DNA from: Tolypothrix sp. PCC 7712
GTDB lineage: Bacteria > Cyanobacteriota > Cyanobacteriia > Cyanobacteriales > Nostocaceae
Length of the DNA: 64,000 nucleotides
NCBI RefSeq assembly: GCF_025860405.1
Contig: NZ_CP063785.1
Location: 6,077,390 to 6,141,389, forward strand
Direction of reading: 5' to 3'
The notes below the pieces were generated by a model. It was given only the letters and a program-made list of their open reading frames with translations. It searched no databases and was not told where the DNA came from. Every line of letters starts with the position of its first letter. The first letter of the stretch is position 1. The position numbers and the translations under genes were made by a program. Shown here piece after piece: positions 57,946 through 64,000 of this stretch.

Positions 57946-58914
57946 TCAGATCACAAACTGTTCTGTAATACTGATATCATTAAATGCTACTCTGACGCTA
58001 AATATTTCTTTAGTCACACCGCGAAACTGTAACTGAATGTAATTGTCGGCGCTTCTGGCTTGCGCTTCTAAAAATACTGCGCCTGAATCATCTAAAACTG
58101 TGAGTTGCACTCCTGCTGGTAAAAAATTTAACTTCCCTGTGGGATGTAACTGCAGGCGAATATGGGTTTTGTCGTTAGCTTGGGGGCAAAGTTCCACAAT
58201 CAACATCAGGGGTTTATCGGCAATTTGAATGCCAAAATCCATCAATTTTGCCCGCCTCGTAATTGTTTCTAGCCGATGGGAAGTTTCTTGTTCAAAAGTT
58301 TCCGGGCCGCGAAACCCATAAGCTAATTCAGGTGCTTGAGAATTCCACAATGCTTCGACAGTTTGCCAACTGGATTCAAATATACCAGCAAACCACTGAC
58401 TTAAATTTACTGGCTTGCTGGCTGAAGATAGTTTTAATTGTGCTAAATGTTCAATGAAAGCTTCAGGAGATTTTAATTTACTCAAAGACAGTTCTTCCGT
58501 ATCCACACTGGCTACAAAACCCAGCAATTTTGCTTCTTGTAGAGATTCATCAATTTGTATAACTATGTAACCTATGCGTTCTTCCCATGTTTCTGGGGGA
58601 ACAGCACAAGTATTTGCTAAAACACCAACAGGGCGACATTCCAAACGACCTAGTCCGGGTATAACTAAGTCGGCGATATCTGCAAATAATCGCATTGCAG
58701 GATTCCAGCTATCACCAGCGCTGAGATTTGTTTCAATCTCCATCATTTGCAAATAGTCATTTACTACCAACACAGCTAAGGTATTTAGCCTCACTTGTGC
58801 TGCTTTTTCGGGAGTTGGTTGTTGGTTGGCAAACTTTTGAGCAATTGTGCGTGCTGCTTGAGCGATCGGCAAGGGTACAGAGAAATTATCTAGGTTATAA
58901 GTGGTGTAAGTCAT
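57946..58914 (-). CDS. DUF1822 family protein
   Basis: A 322-residue soluble protein. The N-terminal part (FSVPLPIAQAARTIAQKFANQQ, then VRLNTLAVLVVNDYLQMMEI) and the later WNPAMRLFADIADLVIPGLG and RPV are the DUF1822 pattern as I recall it. The C-terminal half looks like a beta-sandwich (QLHPTGKLNFLPAGVQLTVLDDSG). No catalytic motif is visible. The ATG at 58914 is chosen since the upstream 12 codons are not conserved in style. It is the first gene of a minus-strand run DUF1822, CHASE2-CHAT, DUF928, an arrangement I know from several cyanobacteria. Confidence 0.85.
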   Translation of the reverse strand: MTYTTYNLDNFSVPLPIAQAARTIAQKFANQQPTPEKAAQVRLNTLAVLVVNDYLQMMEIETNLSAGDSWNPAMRLFADIADLVIPGLGRLECRPVGVLANTCAVPPETWEERIGYIVIQIDESLQEAKLLGFVASVDTEELSLSKLKSPEAFIEHLAQLKLSSASKPVNLSQWFAGIFESSWQTVEALWNSQAPELAYGFRGPETFEQETSHRLETITRRAKLMDFGIQIADKPLMLIVELCPQANDKTHIRLQLHPTGKLNFLPAGVQLTVLDDSGAVFLEAQARSADNYIQLQFRGVTKEIFSVRVAFNDISITEQFVI

Positions 58915-59417
58915 GTAGTTAAGTCCCCAGTGATCAATGCTGCTATACACATATCAACTGCATTCACTAAATTTATGCCAAAAAATTTGAATTATTAAAT
59001 TTTTGTGATCAAGAAGTAAATTTCATAATTTCGCTCAATTATGAATAAATTATGAATAATGAACTATTGATTATCAACTATCAATTATCAATTCCAACAC
59101 TCCTTGAAAGCGACTATTTCAATTTAGTCATGATCGATGATATAGGAATCATATTTGATTGCTGCAAAGCTAGGAATAGCTTAGACAAATTTTGGATTTT
59201 AGATTTTGGATTTTAGATTGAAGACCATGAAAACAATGCTGTTACAGAGGCCTTAATTACTTCTTGCTTCATTTGAAAGTGTTGAGTAAAAATCCCGTTC
59301 TCACTTTCATATATGGCTGTCTTCTTCCTAAAGAAGTATTTTTACTTAGGTTGATATGAAACAGGAAAGAAAAGGATGAGAGAGCAGAGCAAGCAGAAGC
59401 GGTAGGGGAAGAAATCA
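58915..59417. other. Intergenic region upstream of DUF1822
   Basis: About 500 AT-rich bases with short TCAATTATCAA and TTTTGGATT low-complexity patches. It should carry the promoter for the leftward DUF1822 gene. No gene is recognised. Confidence 0.5.
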
Positions 59418-60550
59418 TTGGTGTCAACTTAACGTGAAACCCGCTCTTGTGCAAGGTTTCGCCCTCACCCCCAGCCCCTCTCCCTCTGGGAGAGGGGAGC
59501 CAGAGATTTAGTTCCCCTTCTCCTGCGGGAGAAGGGGTTAGGGGATGAGGGCGCGAGTTATTTGTACAACGCCCGCCCTATACGCTTTTAGCTTAAGTTG
59601 ACACCAATGGGAATAAATCCCCATTCCCCTTTGGTTGCAAGGTTTCGCCCTCACCCCCAGCCCCTCTCCCTCTGGGAGAGGGGAGCCAGAGATTTAGTTC
59701 CCCTTCTCCTGCGGGAGAAGGGGTTAGGGGATGAGGGCGCGAGGTATTTGTACAACGCCCGCCCTATATAGCTTTTCGCTTAAGTTGACACCAATGGGAA
59801 TAAATCCCCATTCCCCTTTGGTTGCAAGGTTTCGCCCTCACCCCCAGCCCCTCTCCCTCTGGGAGAGGGGAGCCAGAGATTTAGTTCCCCTTCTCCTGCG
59901 GGAGAAGGGGTTAGGGGATGAGGGCGCGAGGTATTTGTACAACGCCCGCCCTATATCGCTTTTAGCTTAAGTTGACACCAATGGGAATAAATCCCCATTC
60001 CCCTTTGGTTGCAAGGTTTCGCCCTCACCCCCAGCCCATCTCCCTGTGGGAGATGGGAGCAAGAGATTTAGTTCCCCTTCTCCTGCGGGAGAAGGGGTTA
60101 GGGGATGAGGGCGCGAGGGATTTGTACAACGCCCGCCCTATATCGCTTTTAGCTTAAGTTGACACCAATGGGAATAAATCCCCATTCCCCTTTGGTTGCA
60201 AGGTTTCGCCCTCACCCCCAGCCCCTCTCCCTGTGGGAGAGGGGAGCCAGAGATTTAGTTCCCCTTCTCCTGCGGGAGAAGGGGTTAGGGGATGAGGGCG
60301 CGAGGTATTTGTACAACGCCCGCCCTATATAGCTTTTCGCTTAAGTTGACACCAATGGGAATAAATCCCCATTCCCCTTTGGTTGCAAGGTTTCGCCCTC
60401 ACCCCCAGCCCATCTCCCTGTGGGAGATGGGAGCAAGAGATTTAGTTCCCCTTCTCCTGCGGGAGAAGGGGTTAGGGGATGAGGGCGCGAGGGATTTGTA
60501 CAACGCCCGCCCTATATCGCTTTTAGCTTAAGTTGACACCAATGGGAATA
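59418..60550. repeat. Six tandem 187-bp palindromic units
   Basis: Units beginning GCAAGGTTTCGCCCTCACCC start at 59451, 59637, 59824, 60011, 60198 and 60385. Each holds nested complementary arms (GCCCTCACCCC with GGGATGAGGGC; CCCTCTCCC with GGGAGAGGG; CCCCTTCTCC with GGAGAAGGGG), ends TTAAGTTGACAC, and is joined by a CAATGGGAATAAATCCCC linker. Units 4 and 6 share one variant (CCCATCTCCC) and units 2 and 5 another, suggesting pairwise duplication. Short frames here are repeat artefacts. The same unit is inserted singly at 300-485 and 51626-51809. Confidence 0.93.
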
Positions 60551-60617
60551 AATCCCCATTCCCCATTCCCCATTACCCCTTATCCCCAGAGGGGGCCCCG
60601 AGTTCCCCAATCCCCAA

Positions 60618-63362
60618 TTACAGCCAATTCCCAATTAATACATAAGCCGACCAATAGGAAGGTGCTTTGTAACTAGAGTTTTGCAATAATTTTAACTGGG
60701 CATGACGGAGAGCTTGGGCTTTAGTAACTTTCTTGCTTTGCAGTTGTTGATAGAAATCACCTACAAATATGGCTGTGGATTGATCGTCAATTTGCCATAA
60801 AGATGCTACGGTACTGCGCGCTCCAGCTCTGACTGCGGTTCCAGCTAAACCCAGTGCGGCGCGGTGATCGCCGGCGGCGGTTTGACAAGCGCTCAATACT
60901 AATAATTCCACTGGTTCTGGTTTAGTTTCATCCCGTGTACGGAGTAGGCGATCAAATTGCTTGACATTGATGGCACCGTCAGCAGCTAAGATAAAGGTGT
61001 CTTCAGCGCGGGAGCTAAATTGTCCGTGAGTTGCCAAATGTAGGATGTTAAAGGGGACTTGATTAACTTCCTTTGCTAATGCCTTTTGGGTAAATTTTTC
61101 ATCTAAGAGATTAGTTGTAGAAACTCCAGCTTGAGCAATTAAACCCACTTCCGATTTAATTGCAGGTAACGGTGAGAAGTTGGGGAAGTCTGGCGGAGGT
61201 TCTGTTAATCCAGCAGTTAAGGCTCGCAATTGCTGTTTTTCTATGGGTTTGGGATCAAGTAATTGTAATCCCACACTGAGAGCGATCGCATATTTCTCGA
61301 TTAAATATTGTTTGCCATCGTAGAGTGATGCCATTGGCAAGTTGCGTAATGCGCCATCTAGTACGAATACGAGGGTATTGACTTTGTTTTCTGGCAATTG
61401 CGATTCAATAGGCTTAATTAGCCAATCATAAACCTGTTTTCCTTGGGTTTTAACAGCGTTAAGCGCAGTCGGACTAACCAAATTTCTTCGCAGTTCTGCC
61501 AAGACTTGGTTAACTTCCCCTTGGGGAACTTTGGTACTGTAATGCTGTAGGGGTTTTTGGGGAATTTTGACAATTACCTGAATTTCTTCTGGGAGAATAA
61601 TTGGATAAAGAATTGCTGCATTGGGATTATCTTTATCTACTACTTGATCTAACGCCACACTCTGTCCTAAAAGACAAGCTTCGCGAAAGAAGTTATCTAA
61701 TTCTGCTAACTGTAAAGCTTCGATGCGCTGGCGTGCTTTATCTAAAATTTTATCGTTAGCTTTTCCCGCTTGGGATTCCAGCAACAACTCTACAGACTCT
61801 CGATAGACTGGTTCCACACTATCGCGGAAGCTAAATTGCACATCTTGATTAATTGCAACTAAATCCCGGCGCAGAGAATTGAGAGTTGCTACCGCTCCAT
61901 CATAAGCTGCGATCGCTTTTGTTAAATCTTTTTGTGCCCAAAAAATTCTGCCTAATTGCCACTCTAAACGATAAGCTATTTCCGGTGCGTTGTTGGTTTG
62001 CGCTAAGACTAATGCTTGTTTAGTCAGCTTTTGCGCCTCTTGCCAATTTTGGGCTTGCTCGTTCAAATTAGCTAAACTGCCTAAAGCATAAGCCTCTGTT
62101 TTTTGATCTCCCAAATTGCGAGATTGTTGAATAGCGGTGGTGAGTTGCAGAGACGCGATTAATCGCGTCTGTACAAGAGTGCTGAGGAGCCAGTGCGTTG
62201 CGGAGGACAGTTGCGTGGGCGGGTTTCCCGACTTGAGCAAACTGTCCGTTGGGGTTCCCCCCGTTGTAGCAACTGGCGTTGCTGAGTGGGGAGTGGGGAG
62301 TTTGTTGAGGCTTTGGGCGAAGTTAATAGCGGCGTAAATACTTGCACGGCTGGGGGGGAGTTGTGCAAGCTGGGATTGAATGGCGGGTACTAGAGTTTCG
62401 GCTGTGGAATGCTGTTTATCTGCGATGAGTAGGCTGAGAAGATTTAGCTGTGCCTGTACTTTGGTTAAAGGTGAAGGGGATAATTGCAGAGCTTCCTGAT
62501 AATAAGCGATCGCATCTGTTGTTTGCTGCTGTGTGCGGGCGTTGTTCCCTAAACTCACAAGAATCGCCCCAAGCTCTGCATTTGATGGTAAACTCTTGGC
62601 AATTTCTTGGCTTTGCTTTAACACCGCTTCCGATTTTTTCCCATCACCTATGGCTAACAGACTATCGCCAAGCGATCGCAATCCCACTGCTTTTTCTATG
62701 GAGTTTGGTTGCGATTGTAATTTTTGATGCGCTTCTTCTAGTATTTCTACAGCCCGCAAGTAAGCGCCTTGGCTTCTCCAAGCCTGTGCTTGATTAATTA
62801 GCGTCCGCACTACGCCAGGTTCGTACTTTAGCTGCGTATAAATTTTTGCTGCTTGTTGCCAGGTTATTAAAGCCGCCTCCGCTTGTCCCGTGGCTAATTG
62901 CAAGCGTCCTTGAATATCTAAAGATTGAGCGAATATTTGCAGACTTTGGCTATTTTGTTCTGTATTGAGCAAATTTAAACTGTCTGTAATTGCCTTTTGT
63001 GCTTCCTGCCAAGCACCGAGTTGCTGGTAAGCTAGGGAAAGATTACTCAAAGTGGCAGCTTGTTTGATGCGATCGCCTTGAGTTTGATATTCCTTGACAG
63101 CTTGCTGCAATACCTGCACTGCCTCACTAAAATTGCCTGCATCGTAAAGCAATTTACCCTGTTGCAGTAGGGAAGCTGGATTGGCAATTTCCTTGACAAT
63201 CGGTTGAGATGAAGCAGCAATTCCCGGAACTACCGCCATAATTGGTGAACTCAAACTGCATAGCAAAGCCATAATAAAGTAAATAAACAGGCGGAAAAAT
63301 TTGATTTTTCGCCTATTTTCACCGGAATAACTGGCTATAGACAATTGAGTTAATTTCTTCAT
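60618..63362 (-). CDS. CHAT domain protein with N-terminal TPR array
   Basis: A 914-residue exported or membrane-anchored protein. A hydrophobic segment near 25-50 (FFRLFIYFIMALLCSLSSP) is followed by about ten TPR units (residues 65-490) and a C-terminal CHAT peptidase domain with His in LHLATHGQF (His779) and Cys in LVLSACQTAAG (Cys826). Both catalytic residues are present. It resembles HetF-like and TPR-CHAT proteins of cyanobacteria. A stretch encoded by 62146-62302 appears as an in-frame foreign insert between TPRs. The ATG at 63362 is chosen over a TTG 14 codons upstream. It is 1.7 kb from the DUF1822 cluster, beyond the tandem array, on the same strand. Confidence 0.9.
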   Translation of the reverse strand: MKKLTQLSIASYSGENRRKIKFFRLFIYFIMALLCSLSSPIMAVVPGIAASSQPIVKEIANPASLLQQGKLLYDAGNFSEAVQVLQQAVKEYQTQGDRIKQAATLSNLSLAYQQLGAWQEAQKAITDSLNLLNTEQNSQSLQIFAQSLDIQGRLQLATGQAEAALITWQQAAKIYTQLKYEPGVVRTLINQAQAWRSQGAYLRAVEILEEAHQKLQSQPNSIEKAVGLRSLGDSLLAIGDGKKSEAVLKQSQEIAKSLPSNAELGAILVSLGNNARTQQQTTDAIAYYQEALQLSPSPLTKVQAQLNLLSLLIADKQHSTAETLVPAIQSQLAQLPPSRASIYAAINFAQSLNKLPTPHSATPVATTGGTPTDSLLKSGNPPTQLSSATHWLLSTLVQTRLIASLQLTTAIQQSRNLGDQKTEAYALGSLANLNEQAQNWQEAQKLTKQALVLAQTNNAPEIAYRLEWQLGRIFWAQKDLTKAIAAYDGAVATLNSLRRDLVAINQDVQFSFRDSVEPVYRESVELLLESQAGKANDKILDKARQRIEALQLAELDNFFREACLLGQSVALDQVVDKDNPNAAILYPIILPEEIQVIVKIPQKPLQHYSTKVPQGEVNQVLAELRRNLVSPTALNAVKTQGKQVYDWLIKPIESQLPENKVNTLVFVLDGALRNLPMASLYDGKQYLIEKYAIALSVGLQLLDPKPIEKQQLRALTAGLTEPPPDFPNFSPLPAIKSEVGLIAQAGVSTTNLLDEKFTQKALAKEVNQVPFNILHLATHGQFSSRAEDTFILAADGAINVKQFDRLLRTRDETKPEPVELLVLSACQTAAGDHRAALGLAGTAVRAGARSTVASLWQIDDQSTAIFVGDFYQQLQSKKVTKAQALRHAQLKLLQNSSYKAPSYWSAYVLIGNWL
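62146..62302. repeat. In-frame repeat insert within the CHAT-TPR gene
   Basis: The GAGACGCGATTAATCGCGTC palindrome of the family at 24886 and 25657 lies at the left, followed by GGGTTCCCCCCGTTGTAGCA and GAGTGGGGAGTGGGGAG. It encodes about 50 low-similarity residues (PVATTGGTPTDSLLKSGNPP) between two TPRs, without breaking the frame. Confidence 0.65.
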
Positions 63363-63519
63363 GGGATAGATTGTCAGCCTATTTACAGCAGAGTCTGCAA
63401 TCAAATCCTACAGGAATAGGGTCACTTTGATAAGCACCTCATAACGCTCGCCTGCAACTAAAGAAGTCACGATAGTTAGGTAGTCATAACTCCACAAGAT
63501 GTAAAAATTTTTGCGTTTT

Positions 63520-63644
63520 AGGGACTTCCAAATAAAAAAATATCCCAGTATTTATTGTGGGGTGGACATCTTGTCCGCCCAGCTTATGTGGCGGGCAAGA
63601 TGCCCGCCCCACAAGATGGAAGAATTTATTTCTTGGAAATCCCT
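63520..63644. mobile_element. 125-bp MITE (AGGGAYTTCC ends), copy 2
   Basis: It is the reverse complement of 4031-4155 with a single visible difference, and has TA-type flanks (TTTTA, TTATA). The near identity of copies 59 kb apart points to recent movement or copying. The short minus frame crossing it (63484-63798) is not a gene. Confidence 0.88.
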
Positions 63645-63697
63645 TATATTTTTTTATCATCAGTAGGGTGGAATATAACTTAACTTTAGCGGTATTT

Positions 63698-63730
63698 AGA
63701 TCCCCGACTTTTTCAAAAAGTCGGGGATCT
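63698..63730. terminator. Perfect 16-bp palindrome
   Basis: AGATCCCCGACTTTTT and AAAAAGTCGGGGATCT are exact complements around a single C. It resembles a two-way terminator, but no gene ends nearby, so it is more likely a repeat of the type common in cyanobacterial intergenic DNA. Confidence 0.5.
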
Positions 63731-63821
63731 GGGAAGCAATGTTTACTTAAGTAAATGCTATTCATTAGTAGTGGACTAACACACCTAAAATGAGGCATTA
63801 GATTTGATTAAATTAACCGCA

Positions 63822-63854
63822 GATAAACGCCGATAAACGCCGATAAACGCCGAT
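63822..63854. repeat. 10-bp tandem repeat
   Basis: GATAAACGCC is repeated three times, followed by GATGAA. It is a short non-coding tandem repeat near the window end. The DNA from 63855 to 64000 shows nothing recognisable. Confidence 0.8.
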
Positions 63855-64000
63855 GAATTTTTGATATTGCATCAAATTCTTGAGCAAGGTACAACGAAGT
63901 CCAACAGTCTGCTTTTAGCTAGCTAATAAATGTCGAAAACGACTGTTGTTCATAGTTTTTTAGAGAAATATTTAAATTTTGTCTCCCCATATATTTACCT

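Noticed and set aside
59731..60531. Three plus-strand frames of 61-79 codons
   Set aside because: They are the same repeat-derived frame in successive 187-bp units, with no independent support.
54504..63362. CHAT genes as part of a type III CRISPR protease effector
   Set aside because: No gRAMP/Cas7-11 or Csm/Cmr gene is present, and the DUF1822/DUF928/CHASE2 context is the usual cyanobacterial one; only adjacency supports the idea.
63484..63798. Minus-strand 104-codon frame
   Set aside because: It runs across the 125-bp element and the AGATCCCCGAC palindrome, so it is a repeat artefact.

Overview
The window looks like chromosomal DNA of a filamentous cyanobacterium, probably Nostocales. 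Evidence: the HIP1 octamer GCGATCGC is very frequent, intergenic DNA is AT-rich and packed with small palindromic repeats and heptanucleotide tandem repeats, and there are cyanobacterial marker genes (carotenoid isomerase, DUF1824, DUF1822, DUF928, CHASE2-CHAT, CYP110-like P450, cyanovirin-N-like lectin). A complete rRNA operon (16S, tRNA-Ile, tRNA-Ala, 23S, 5S) lies at 31.6-37.1 kb. The species cannot be fixed from sequence reading alone.

Layout. 0-4.2 kb is a decaying stretch: a DUF1772 membrane protein, a beta-carbonic anhydrase gene split by a 298-bp element with inverted ends and a 9-bp target duplication, and a galU-type gene with one in-frame stop. 4.2-8.3 kb is a sensor kinase with four PAS domains plus its receiver protein. 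8.9-31.1 kb is mostly housekeeping and metabolism: a hydrolase, a ParA-type ATPase with a coiled-coil partner resembling the McdA/McdB carboxysome-positioning pair, P450, acyltransferase, HEAT protein, a CcmS-like small protein, ABC exporter, prohibitin, ABC-F, PurT, a CVNH lectin, an AMIN/serine-hydrolase protein, CrtISO, Upp, a YtxH-like protein and YggT. 37-46.6 kb holds a glycosyltransferase/TetR divergent pair, a glutathionyl-hydroquinone reductase, a CorA-type transporter, a large proline-repeat surface protein and gene remnants (GNAT, adhE). 47-51.4 kb is a MoxR-DUF58-transglutaminase operon. 51.9-53.6 kb is a 23-repeat CRISPR array without cas genes. 54.5-63.4 kb is a minus-strand group: DUF1822, CHASE2-CHAT, DUF928 and a CHAT-TPR protein, separated from the last by six 187-bp tandem repeats.

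Most striking points. (1) The CRISPR leader, which lies to the right of the array and is read leftward, carries the motif GAACCTTGAAAA. The same 12-mer sits in the rRNA leader and in the spacer before 23S, where it is the cyanobacterial boxA antitermination signal. The second spacer downstream of this leader reads as a hairpin followed by seven T in the transcribed direction, so antitermination of the array is a coherent hypothesis. (2) Several small non-autonomous element families can be defined here by their ends, target duplications, nested insertions and one empty site. (3) Some repeats have entered genes, including an apparently in-frame insert in the CHAT-TPR protein.
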